Assembly (NCBI RefSeq): GCF_051846935.1
Contig: NZ_JBPYCS010000011.1
Location: 26,657 to 90,656, forward strand
DNA length: 64,000 nt
Direction: 5' to 3'
From: JBPYCR01 sp051846935
GTDB taxonomy: Bacteria; Bacillota; Bacilli; Bacillales; Amphibacillaceae
The notes under the pieces were generated by a model. It saw nothing but the letters and a program-made list of their open reading frames with translations, had not been told where the DNA came from and ran no database searches. Of the stretch, positions 18,301 to 26,500 are shown in pieces (position 1 is the stretch's first letter; each line of letters begins with the position of its first letter). The translations under genes were made by a program, and so were the position numbers.

Positions 18301-18335
18301 GTATGCGCAGTCCGCATCGTGCCAACTGCGCATAC
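18301..18335. repeat. Strong hairpin directly after yjcF
   Basis: A perfect 11-base-pair inverted repeat, GTATGCGCAGT with ACTGCGCATAC, and a 13-base loop. There is no T tract. It lies two bases beyond the yjcF stop and just before the terminator, so it may protect the mRNA end or act with it. Confidence 0.6.
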
Positions 18336-18337
18336 AT

Positions 18338-18763
18338 TTAATTAAATGTTTTTACCATCGTAACATGAGGTATACCGGCATCCATGAATTCGTCGGAAAT
18401 TGTTTGATAGCCAAGCTGATTATAAAACCTTTCAGCATGGGTCTGTGCATTTAACTTCGCCTTTTGATACCCATGATCGCTAATTACCGATTCCATATGC
18501 TGAATAATATGCTTACCGTATGCTTTTCCGCGCTGTTCTTTTAGAACGCAAATACGTTCCAACTTCCCATATTCGTCAACAAAACGCAGTCTGCCGGCTG
18601 CAACAGGGTTATTATTCAAGTATCCAACGATATGAATACTTGTTTCATCATGCTCATCGACTTCTAACTCTGGAGGAACTTGCTGTTCGTTGACAAACAC
18701 GATAGTTCGCACGTAAAGTGCATCTTTCTTTTCTTTTTGTGTTTCTGCAATTTGTATTTTCAC
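18338..18763 (-). CDS. yjcF: GNAT-family N-acetyltransferase YjcF
   Basis: A 141-residue acetyl-CoA-dependent acyltransferase of unknown substrate. It has the GNAT core AAGRLRFVDEYGKLERICVL and the acetyl-CoA loop EQRGKAYGKHIIQHM. The GTG start overlaps the yjcG stop as GTGA, with GGAAAGGAAAC upstream, a sign of translational coupling. A longer frame up to 18829 would run inside yjcG and has no support. The order yjcH-yjcG-yjcF is conserved with B. subtilis. Confidence 0.9.
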   Translation of the reverse strand: MKIQIAETQKEKKDALYVRTIVFVNEQQVPPELEVDEHDETSIHIVGYLNNNPVAAGRLRFVDEYGKLERICVLKEQRGKAYGKHIIQHMESVISDHGYQKAKLNAQTHAERFYNQLGYQTISDEFMDAGIPHVTMVKTFN

Positions 18764-19278
18764 ACGGTTTCCTTTCCGAATACGAACGATTCGTATACTG
18801 TCCATGAGCCATTCTCTAGCTGGTAGCATAATTGGAAACGATCAATTTCTTCTTCAAATTGAATGTTTTTCATTTGTAAAGCGCCGAACACATCTGAATA
18901 TTCATCATGGGACAACTTTTGCGCAATTGTAATGTGGGGCACGAATGAATACTCTTCGTTATTAGGAAATTTACCTTCATGCATTTTTGTATTTAAGTCA
19001 ATTAATTGTTGAATTGGCTCGACTTTAAAATAAATAGTGTTCGTCACTGGAGCAAATGTACTCACTTTATTTATATTAATTGTAAAAGGTTCTGTTTCAT
19101 TCGCTATCCTTTTCAGTTCCGGAATCAACTCCGTAATTAATTTATCGTCTGCATCAAAAGCAGACTTTAACGTAATATGCGGTGGAACATTCGCATACTG
19201 TGGATCGTAACGTTTTCTGTACGAGTTTGCCTCGTCTTGAATGTTTTTAGATGGAAAAATAGCAATACCATATTTCAT
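18760..19278 (-). CDS. yjcG: 2H-phosphoesterase-family protein YjcG
   Basis: A 172-residue protein of the 2'-5' RNA ligase-like 2H superfamily. The two catalytic motifs are PPHITLK (near residue 34) and VPHITIAQ (near 115), each giving the H-x-T signature. Family members hydrolyse cyclic phosphodiesters or 2'-5' bonds; the natural substrate of YjcG is unknown. The ATG has a GGAGG-type site. It overlaps yjcF by four bases. Confidence 0.92.
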   Translation of the reverse strand: MKYGIAIFPSKNIQDEANSYRKRYDPQYANVPPHITLKSAFDADDKLITELIPELKRIANETEPFTININKVSTFAPVTNTIYFKVEPIQQLIDLNTKMHEGKFPNNEEYSFVPHITIAQKLSHDEYSDVFGALQMKNIQFEEEIDRFQLCYQLENGSWTVYESFVFGKETV

Positions 19279-19394
19279 AATTTTTTACCTCCTATTTTTT
19301 TATTTATATTATGTACTACATAAGCAGTAAGCGTGTTAGTACTATTGATAAGTAGATTATCCTTTAGTATATCAAAAATTAACTAAAAAGGGAA

Positions 19395-20120
19395 TTAATC
19401 AAGCGTTTCTTTAATTGCTCGGGAGAGATCCTTTTGCCAATGCTTCCATGTGTGATCTGCTCCTTCAAACTCTAGATACGTATAATGACTGTTTATTTGT
19501 TTTAATAAATGATGCAGCTTTCGATTTGGTGTTAAAAAGTCAACCTCTCCGTGCAGTGTAGTTGATACGCTCGTTTCGTTTTGTCCAATCGTATGATAAA
19601 TACGGAGCTTGGATAAATCTTGTTTTGTTTGTATTTCTTCAAATACAGCATCATCAACTAGAGGAGATTGCAAAATGATCGCATCAAATAAATCGGGATG
19701 TTTCATGGAAGTCATCAAGGCGATCGTAGCAGCAAGTGAATCTCCCATAAGTGCTCGTCTTATTCCTAATGGGTTTAATGGGAGCAATTCATCGAGCAAA
19801 GGAACCACTTCGCTCGTTAAAAATCGGATGTAATCGTCGTACTGCTCACCTTCCGGGTGGTATTTTTTTACGCGATCGAAGCGATCTTTGTAATGAATCC
19901 CAACGAATGTCGTATTGTAAATGTCGTCATTGTCATGAAGCCGGTCACTAAGTGTAGCAATTCTGCCAATTTGAAAATAGTCGTCACCGTCCTGCATTAT
20001 ACAAAGTGTACTTCTGTACAACGGATTTACCGATTCAGGCTGATAAATTTTTAATGCAAGCGTTTCTTGTAAATAGGTACTTGTAATTTCCTTTTCAATC
20101 ATCGTTCCTTTACGTGCCAA
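19395..20120 (-). CDS. yjcH: Putative esterase YjcH (alpha/beta hydrolase)
   Basis: The 241-residue product resembles esterase D/enterochelin-esterase-like hydrolases. ALMGDSLAATIAL holds the nucleophile elbow with the likely catalytic Ser, and EGADHTWKHW near the C-terminus supplies the likely catalytic His. Translation starts at TTG, with AGGTG eight bases upstream. An internal ATG has its AAAGGAA site too close. A 115-base gap separates it from yjcG. Substrate unknown. Confidence 0.85.
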   Translation of the reverse strand: MARKGTMIEKEITSTYLQETLALKIYQPESVNPLYRSTLCIMQDGDDYFQIGRIATLSDRLHDNDDIYNTTFVGIHYKDRFDRVKKYHPEGEQYDDYIRFLTSEVVPLLDELLPLNPLGIRRALMGDSLAATIALMTSMKHPDLFDAIILQSPLVDDAVFEEIQTKQDLSKLRIYHTIGQNETSVSTTLHGEVDFLTPNRKLHHLLKQINSHYTYLEFEGADHTWKHWQKDLSRAIKETLD

Positions 20121-20178
20121 TGTGTAACACCTCGTATCTATATTCTATTCCCTAACATGTTCGTTACCAAACATGTAA

Positions 20179-20208
20179 TTATATCGTACCATTAATTTGT
20201 ACAACAAA
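20179..20208 (-). promoter_or_regulatory. Vegetative-type promoter of yjcH
   Basis: On the minus strand TATAAT (20184-20179) lies 18 bases from TTGTTG (20208-20203) and 15 from TTGTAC. It is about 60 bases before the yjcH start. Confidence 0.55.
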
Positions 20209-20275
20209 CTATTTCAAGAATGTAAATAATTCATCAATAGCACCAAGCGAATTGGTAGCACTTCCTTGAACGATA

Positions 20276-20313
20276 AAAACACTTTATCCAAACAATTTGG
20301 ATAAAGTGTTTTA
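20276..20313 (-). terminator. Terminator of the YjcZ-type gene
   Basis: AAACACTTTATCCAA and TTGGATAAAGTGTTT form a perfect stem. Both flanks are A/T-rich, so it may act in both directions. Confidence 0.85.
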
Positions 20314-20350
20314 AATTAGTCTGTTTTGAAATTTGGACTGCTCCAGTTTA

Positions 20351-20446
20351 TTAGTATTTCACAAAAGCAGTACCTACAATTATTAACAAAATAAACAGAA
20401 CGACGATCAAAGCAAAGTTATTTGTGCCATAGCTTTCATAAGACAT
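20351..20446 (-). CDS. YjcZ-family sporulation peptide
   Basis: A 31-residue peptide: a short polar head (MSYESYGTNN) followed by FALIVVLFILLIIVGTAF and a VKY end. This is the pattern of the YjcZ family of tiny single-helix sporulation proteins. AGAGAGGTGAG lies seven bases before the ATG, a sigma-K-like promoter lies about 45 bases upstream and a terminator follows. The usual Gly/Tyr-rich head is short here. Confidence 0.87.
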   Translation of the reverse strand: MSYESYGTNNFALIVVLFILLIIVGTAFVKY

Positions 20447-20488
20447 ACGTGCTCACCTCTCTGTATATTAATTAGCTCCTTGCATATA

Positions 20489-20514
20489 TAGTTTATGTTT
20501 AGAAGTGAAAATGT
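20489..20514 (-). promoter_or_regulatory. Sigma-K-like promoter of the YjcZ-type gene
   Basis: On the minus strand CATAAACTA (20497-20489) matches CATANNNTA, with AC at 20514-20513, 15 bases upstream. Confidence 0.6.
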
Positions 20515-20583
20515 GATTGGGTATATATTGTTTTTTTATCTATTCCGCATGAAAGTCTTAGTATCTCAATTTAAAAAAATGAA

Positions 20584-21048
20584 TTAAATCCGTAACGAAT
20601 AGTAAACTAAAAAACTTGTAATCAATACGACGAGCGTACTAAACAAGCTGAAAGCCGCTATATTTACACTTAGTTGATTCGTATAAGTTGCAGGTAAGCT
20701 ACAGATCGCTGGGTCTTCAATGACTGCTGCGAGCATAGGTCCCATTATCCCCCCGATCATTCCTTGGAAAACACCTGCTAGTAAGGATTGGAATTTCAAC
20801 AAAGACCCAAAAGCATAACCAATACCTATCCCAATAATAGTTGTTATTAGAGAGGTAAATACAATCGAGCCCGGCAAAATAAAAAACACTATCATGGAAA
20901 TACTTAAGCTTAGTACACTACTTTCAACGGTTGCCATCGTCATTGCAAAGCGATCTTGCATCGCTGATTTTTGTCTGTACATAGATATAAAAACAGCGTA
21001 GCCGATTGAAAGGTTTAATAGTAATAAGCCAGTTAGCAAGTACCCCAT
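20584..21048 (-). CDS. Four-helix membrane protein, paralogue 1, function unknown
   Basis: A 154-residue, very hydrophobic product with about four membrane segments. Glycine-rich helix faces are prominent: IIGIGIGYAFGSLL and GMIGGIMGPMLAA. The next gene upstream encodes a 139-residue protein with the same layout (VGSIFGALFDYQTILTG then GLMMGIMAPMVGAAA against YAFGSLLKFQSLLAG then GMIGGIMGPMLAA), so the two are tandem paralogues. AGGGGGA lies about ten bases before the ATG. I do not recognise the family. The place beside spore genes hints at a sporulation role only. Confidence 0.75.
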   Translation of the reverse strand: MGYLLTGLLLLNLSIGYAVFISMYRQKSAMQDRFAMTMATVESSVLSLSISMIVFFILPGSIVFTSLITTIIGIGIGYAFGSLLKFQSLLAGVFQGMIGGIMGPMLAAVIEDPAICSLPATYTNQLSVNIAAFSLFSTLVVLITSFLVYYSLRI

Positions 21049-21066
21049 GTTCCGATTTCCCCCTAT

Positions 21067-21486
21067 TTATGTGTATTTAGCTGAAGAAATAATAAGCGCC
21101 ATTGATAATAAAAATAATCCCTCAATAAATAACAAAAACAACAAACTGCTCTTTGCCGCAGCTCCAACCATCGGCGCCATTATGCCCATCATCAGTCCAT
21201 TTGCATATCCCGTTAATATTGTTTGGTAATCGAATAACGCCCCAAATATACTGCCAACAGCCATGCCGGTAAATGTAGAAATAAATGTCACGACTACATA
21301 GTGAAAAGGAAATTGATAAATTAAAATAATACCAGTTGCAATAGAAAGAAACCCACCTACAATCATCGTGATATTCATGCCAAGTTGAAATCCGATTAGT
21401 CGTTTAATTTTTAACAAATACAAATATACAAATACCGCAACAGAAAAGTTTCCATAAAGCAATAACCAATACAGCTTTTCAAGCAT
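21067..21486 (-). CDS. Four-helix membrane protein, paralogue 2, function unknown
   Basis: A 139-residue product with about four hydrophobic helices and the same glycine-rich motifs as its downstream paralogue. The ATG at 21486 is chosen because an ATG two codons upstream abuts the GAGGGGG ribosome binding site. The two genes are separated by 18 bases and are probably one operon. A heteromeric membrane complex is possible, which is inference from the pairing. Confidence 0.75.
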   Translation of the reverse strand: MLEKLYWLLLYGNFSVAVFVYLYLLKIKRLIGFQLGMNITMIVGGFLSIATGIILIYQFPFHYVVVTFISTFTGMAVGSIFGALFDYQTILTGYANGLMMGIMAPMVGAAAKSSLLFLLFIEGLFLLSMALIISSAKYT

Positions 21487-21587
21487 AGCCATCCCCCTCG
21501 TATATTATAATTTAGGCATTATTATTCCGCCTATTGTTTCTAAATGGTTGTATATCAATAATCGGGTATATTATATTCGTTACTTTG

Positions 21588-21703
21588 CACTACAGGCGGA
21601 CGCTTTCCGCGGGCATGGCTTGAGGCTCCTCGGAAGCAAACCACTTCCTGTGGGGTCTCAAGACGCATGCTTTTCCCGCCGGAGTCGCCGCCTTTCATTC
21701 CAA
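21588..21703. repeat. Dispersed Bacillaceae intergenic hairpin repeat
   Basis: The best-kept copy in the window. AGGCGGACGCTTTCCGCGGG and GGCTTGAGGCTCC on the left mirror the reverse complement of the right half (GTCTCAAGACGCATGCTTTTC, CCGGAGTCGCCGCCTT), giving a long imperfect hairpin. Its GC content is clearly above its surroundings. The rest of the 21487-22011 gap holds only the sigma-K-like promoter before the next gene. Confidence 0.8.
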
Positions 21704-21962
21704 GTAACTCATAAGCGCAATCATTGGTATAAGTGATTGAGTCCCTATCTGAATAATATGTCAAACATCTTGGACGTTCCGTGATATTTCTAGACAATGG
21801 TCTTAGGATCATTTGGACAATTCTTATCCCGCTCTCATAGTCTCCTAATTCATACATATGTACAGCGAAATCGTTTTGCTTGTGATTTTTGTATAAAAAG
21901 CTCGTCAATCAACTAAAAAATGGGTTGTTTCATTATTTTCCGTCTCATCATTATTAAAACGG

Positions 21963-21990
21963 ACATTCCTAGCATTAAGCACATAACGTA
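21963..21990 (+). promoter_or_regulatory. Sigma-K-like promoter of the Mn-oxidase operon
   Basis: CATAACGTA (21982-21990) matches CATANNNTA exactly; AC (21963-21964) is 17 bases upstream. The ATG follows 22 bases later, giving a very short leader. The mnx operon of Bacillus sp. SG-1 was likewise reported as mother-cell expressed in sporulation. Confidence 0.7.
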
Positions 21991-22011
21991 ATAAAAAAAG
22001 CAGGAGGTGGG

Positions 22012-22806
22012 ATGGAGTTGAATAAAGAACAAGAAAAGATACGTTTTAAAGCGTATGTAGAACGGCTCATGCACGAAAGGGAACAAGAACAAATAAAAAA
22101 CGATGTAACAAATGAATTTAGTGCTAAGCGTGGAGAAGGACTTTCGTCTCCTGTAACAGTAAACACAACAGAGGATAACCGCCTCCTTATGGAATACATG
22201 CAACGATCCAACCTGTTTCTAATAGATAAACATAATGCTCAATATGGGAAAACATTGAAATTAAGACGCTTTTTTAAGCTACGTAGGAATCAGCTCGTTG
22301 AAATATATTCCATATGGGGGGAGGAAACTGTCTATACAGTAGGAAAGGTAAGTACTATAGGAAGAGATTTTGTTATGCTCATCAATCTAAAAGAACGAAT
22401 ATGGATTCCCTATCTAGCCGTAATATCGGCAAACATTCCGTATGGTATCCCTAATTATTCTAATACACATCAAAATTTCATGTTTGATAATAATTACCGT
22501 CATAAACTATTGCATCGATTCGGAGAAACTGTAGCAAAGCGTGACGTACTGCGTCAATACTTTTTTGAAGAATCATTGCGGACAAATCTTGAAACATGGA
22601 AGGATACGTGGATCGAGCTTTCGTTATCATCACACGCAACGGTTATTGGAAAAATACGCGACTGTAACGATAAGAAGGTAACGATTACGTATTTAGGCAA
22701 AAAGGAAATATATGAACTAGAATCTATCCAAAAGATAAAAACAATACGATTTCTGACGATAATTACAATTATTTTAAAAAAGCTAGTCCATTTTATAAAG
22801 ATATAG
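22012..22806 (+). CDS. First gene of the Mn-oxidase operon; two-barrel protein, function unknown
   Basis: A 264-residue protein. The N-terminal part (1-85) is charged and probably helical. Two short beta-rich segments follow: about 93-145 (YTVGKVSTIGRDFVMLI then IPYLAVISANI) and about 195-255 (ATVIGKIRDCNDKKVTITYL then ELESIQKIKTIRF). The C-terminus is hydrophobic. The gene downstream of mnxG (27344) encodes a protein with the same two segments in the same order, so they are paralogues. AGGAGGTGG precedes the ATG. Its place before mnxE would correspond to mnxD in the SG-1 operon; this is positional only. Confidence 0.75.
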   Translation: MELNKEQEKIRFKAYVERLMHEREQEQIKNDVTNEFSAKRGEGLSSPVTVNTTEDNRLLMEYMQRSNLFLIDKHNAQYGKTLKLRRFFKLRRNQLVEIYSIWGEETVYTVGKVSTIGRDFVMLINLKERIWIPYLAVISANIPYGIPNYSNTHQNFMFDNNYRHKLLHRFGETVAKRDVLRQYFFEESLRTNLETWKDTWIELSLSSHATVIGKIRDCNDKKVTITYLGKKEIYELESIQKIKTIRFLTIITIILKKLVHFIKI

Positions 22807-22890
22807 ATACATCGACTATAATCAACAGTTTCATTTGCATAACCTACCTTAACAGTAAAGTGAAAGATTATAAGTAAGGAGGTGAAGCGA

Positions 22891-23187
22891 GTGGCGAAAC
22901 AAAACAAAGTGAATAACTTGGCACAAGAATTGCTCCATTTGAAAGGAAAAGAAATATTGGTAATAACGGAATCCGATCAATTATCACTATTTGGAGAGTC
23001 TTTTCGACCAATTTTCTGTGGGAAAATTACGGACGTTGAGAAAGGGCATATTACGATAAATCCAATAACAATCAAAATGGTAAACGCACCTTTTTTTCAA
23101 TTTCCGATACCTTTAAGTATACCACTGGAAAAAATCGTTCATTTTACGACTGAGATTTCATGTGATACTCGATTTCCTATAATTTAA
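22891..23187 (+). CDS. mnxE: MnxE-like partner of the Mn(II) oxidase
   Basis: A 98-residue small protein, predicted mostly beta: KGKEILVITESDQLSLFG, FCGKITDVEKGHITINP and IPLEKIVHF resemble the strand pattern of Sm-like barrels. In Bacillus sp. PL-12 the active oxidase is a complex of MnxG with MnxE and MnxF, small proteins encoded directly upstream. The assignment rests on size, order and adjacency to the oxidase, not on alignment. GTG at 22891 follows AAGGAGGTGA; the earlier GTG at 22882 lies inside that site. mnxF follows after 21 bases. Confidence 0.72.
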   Translation: MAKQNKVNNLAQELLHLKGKEILVITESDQLSLFGESFRPIFCGKITDVEKGHITINPITIKMVNAPFFQFPIPLSIPLEKIVHFTTEISCDTRFPII

Positions 23188-23208
23188 TTTAAAGAAAGGG
23201 AGGAAAAT

Positions 23209-23520
23209 ATGTCTGGAAAAGGTAATTTGAATGGTGTTGAACCACTAGCTGTTAATGTCATCCATCAACAAGCATTAATTGAACACATTGCTACAGGGGT
23301 TGGGCAGCGCATACTAATTTTAACTCCTTCGTTTCCGTTCTTTTTTATAGGAGTGATTCTTGAAGTAATCGATGATTTTGTACGAGTAGCTGTGGAAACA
23401 ACACCTTTGCAAGAGCTGGAAAACAAGCAATGGTATATTCACATTGATGAAATTGAGTTATTTTATATTGAATTTCCTAACGGGCCGCAAATTCCTGAAT
23501 TGGATGATGATGTATGCTAG
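23209..23520 (+). CDS. mnxF: MnxF-like partner of the Mn(II) oxidase
   Basis: A 103-residue protein with a short leader (1-25) and a beta-rich core: GQRILILTPSFPFFFIGVIL, DDFVRVAVETTP and YIHIDEIELFYIEF. The strand pattern parallels the preceding gene product. By known operon order this is the MnxF position, immediately before mnxG (15-base gap). AAAGGGAGG lies seven bases before the ATG. The hydrophobic surface stretch PSFPFFFIG would suit burial in a complex. The symbol rests mainly on context. Confidence 0.72.
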   Translation: MSGKGNLNGVEPLAVNVIHQQALIEHIATGVGQRILILTPSFPFFFIGVILEVIDDFVRVAVETTPLQELENKQWYIHIDEIELFYIEFPNGPQIPELDDDVC

Positions 23521-23535
23521 ATAGGAGGCTGAAAA

Positions 23536-26500
23536 GTGAAACGTTTTTATCATATTGTAGCTATACCGATCCGAATTGTTTTAAACAATTTCGGCGATCA
23601 TAATCCGAATGGCATGATGTATGTGCTCAAAGAAAATGAATCGATCGTTAAAGAGCAAGTGCGCAAAAATCCATTTACTCCTGTCGATGTAGTGCAGCCA
23701 CTTGTTATACGGGCAAATGAGGGCGACGAAGTAGAAATTTTATTTGAGAATAAATTACCGTTTGCAACAGGAATGCATTTTCAGGAAGCAGACTATGATG
23801 TGATGACATCCGATGGGGCGAATGTTGGATTAAACAAAAACTCGTTCGTGGAATGTGGAGAAGAAATGATCTATCAGCTAAAGATAAATCATCAAGGTGT
23901 TTTTCTCTTTTCTGATTTAGGTAACCCATCGAGTAGTGAGAATGGTTCAAATATTAATGGATTGTTTGGGGCCTTATTTGCACAGCCAAGAGGTTCTTGG
24001 TGGACGGATCCGATAACAGGAAGGTCAATGGATAGTGGTGTTTATGCAGATATTCACCATCCTTATTTACCATCACAAAGGGAGTACGCATGGATTTTTC
24101 ATGACGAAATGCCGACGGTTGATTTGACTGGGAATGAAGTGCTTAACCCGATTACGAAGCAAGTATCTGAGTCTACGCATGCAGTGAACTATCGATTTGA
24201 ACCGCTCGATAACCGGTTGCGATTAATTGAAGAAGCTGTAGTATGTCCGGATTGTGAAGGAGAGGAAGTGCATCATGATTCGTGGGTGTTCGGTGATCCC
24301 GCAACGCCAATATTAAGAGGCTATGTAGGGGATCCAGCAAAGATTCGAGTTGCTCATGGTGGTGTAAAAGAAACGCATGTATTTCATTATCACGTGCACC
24401 AATGGTTTCGAGATACGACAAATCCAGATTCAGAAATTATTGATTCACAAGCAGTTGGACCACAATCTTGGTATGATGTTCAGCCACTTTATGGATTAGG
24501 AAGCCTCCAAGGGTCATGCGGAGATACCATTATTCATTGTCATTTATATCCGCATTTTGATGTTGGTATGTGGGGAATGAACCGAATATTTGACACACTT
24601 CAGGACGGTTCTGAATGCTATCCAAACGGTATTAAAATTGACCCGCTTCAACCATTGCCAGGTCGCGTAGCTCCACCAGAGCCTACGAAGGAAAAACCAG
24701 GATTTCCAAATTTCATTCCTGGTAAAGTAGGTAGTAAAGCACCGCGTCCGCCATTAGGAATTGTAGGAGGTAGGGAACTAACGGAACTAGAGAAAAATGC
24801 AGCTATTCCAAATCCTAGGCCAGGGGCTGTCTTTTCGGATCCGTGTTCAATACCGGATGATCCACCTGTTAAAGAATTTAATATATCATTAATTGAGCTA
24901 CCGCTAATTTATAATCGAGAAGGATGGAATGATCCAAAAGGGCGCATTTATATACTCGATGAAGATATAGAGGATGTATGTTCAGGCAAGAAAGAGCCAG
25001 AACCGCTCGTAATTCATATGCCAGCTGGTACATGTATTCGTGTGAACTTTACAAACCGATTGCCTAATGTAGCTGATGGAGATGCATTTCAGCTTGTAAC
25101 GAGAACATATGAAACGGGCATGCACATTCACTTTGTAAAGTTTGATGTATTGGTTAATGATGGAGCGAATGTTGGCTGGAATTATGATTCAGGTGTACTG
25201 ACAGGAGAAACGATTCGGTACGAATATTATGCAGATGTTGAAGTAAAAGCATGGTTTTTTCACGACCATTTATTTCCAAATTATCATCAGCAGCACGGTG
25301 TATTTGGTACTGGAGTCGTTCACCCGCGCTTTACACAATTTTTAAATTATAAAACTGGCGATGCTGTTAATCATGGCACACAAGTAACGGTAACACAGCC
25401 GTTAACACCAGATTATCGTGATTTAGCGTTGTTTGTTCAAGACTTTACTTTACTGTTTAATAAGGATGGAAAGCCATTAAATCCTCCTGAATTTCCCGGT
25501 TCTCAAGATGATCCTGGGTTACACGGTGTAAATTACAAAAATGAACCATTGCGTTTTCGCCTAGGTGCGGATTGTGATCCAGCTTATTCATTTAGTTCAT
25601 ATGTAAATGGCGACCCCGTTACACCAATCTTATTTTGTTATGAAGGCGATCCAATTAAAATTAGACTTCTGCAAGGGGCTCAGGAGGAGTCGCACAGCTT
25701 TAATGTTCATGGATTACGGTGGAAAAAAAACCGACCAGATGTTGAAACAAAGTTCGAAGCCCAGCAACACATTGGAATTTCGGAATCGTTTTCATTTGAA
25801 ATAGAAGTACCTCAATCAGGCGATTATTTATGGACATTTGAAACAGAAGAAGATCTCTGGACTGGTTTGTGGGGCTTAATCCGAGCATTTGATGAAGAAG
25901 TTGATTTTTTAATCCCGTTGCCAGATCGACCAGAACCTCCTGAACGAACGAATCCGCTTCCGATTTGTACGGGTAAGCCGCCACAAAAGGCAGAAGTCAT
26001 AGAACCACCAGTAGGAACACCAAGTGATGCACCAGTTAAAAAGTTTGAAATCGTCGCTTTTCAAGTTCCTATTCCATATAGTTCATGGGGCGAGCATGAC
26101 CCGTTTGGTATTGTATTCGCTTTAAAGGAAGATATGGAAGCTATATTGAAAGGGAAAAAGAAACCAGAGCCATTAATTATTCGAGCAAATGCTGGGGATC
26201 TTGTTGAAATAAGTGTAACGAGCTTTTTAGAATTTGATAAGTTTCCTTTTCTAGATGGCATTTGGCCATATCCCCATGTGAAAGAAGAAGCATTTTATCC
26301 ACCCTCCGTCCGCATCTCCCTTCATTCTCAATTGCTATCCTATGATGTGAAAACGAGTGCAGGGGAAACAGTCGGATTTAATGCAGATCAAACAGCTGGT
26401 CCTGGTGAAACGGTAACGTATAAATGGTATGTAGATCAAAACGTTGGAGTTTGTGGTCTATGGGATATGGCAGATATTCGAAACCACCGCTCTTTAGGAA

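Noticed and set aside
20208..20280. A protein-like minus-strand frame ending ...NSLGAIDELFTFLK before yjcH
   Set aside because: It has no start codon after an in-frame stop and overlaps the terminator; probably chance or a fossil.
21555..21908. Frames running through the intergenic repeat at 21.6 kb
   Set aside because: They are created by the GC-rich hairpin repeat and are not protein-like.
23705..24421. Minus-strand frames of about 80 codons inside mnxG
   Set aside because: They lie wholly within the strongly supported oxidase gene and show no start signals.
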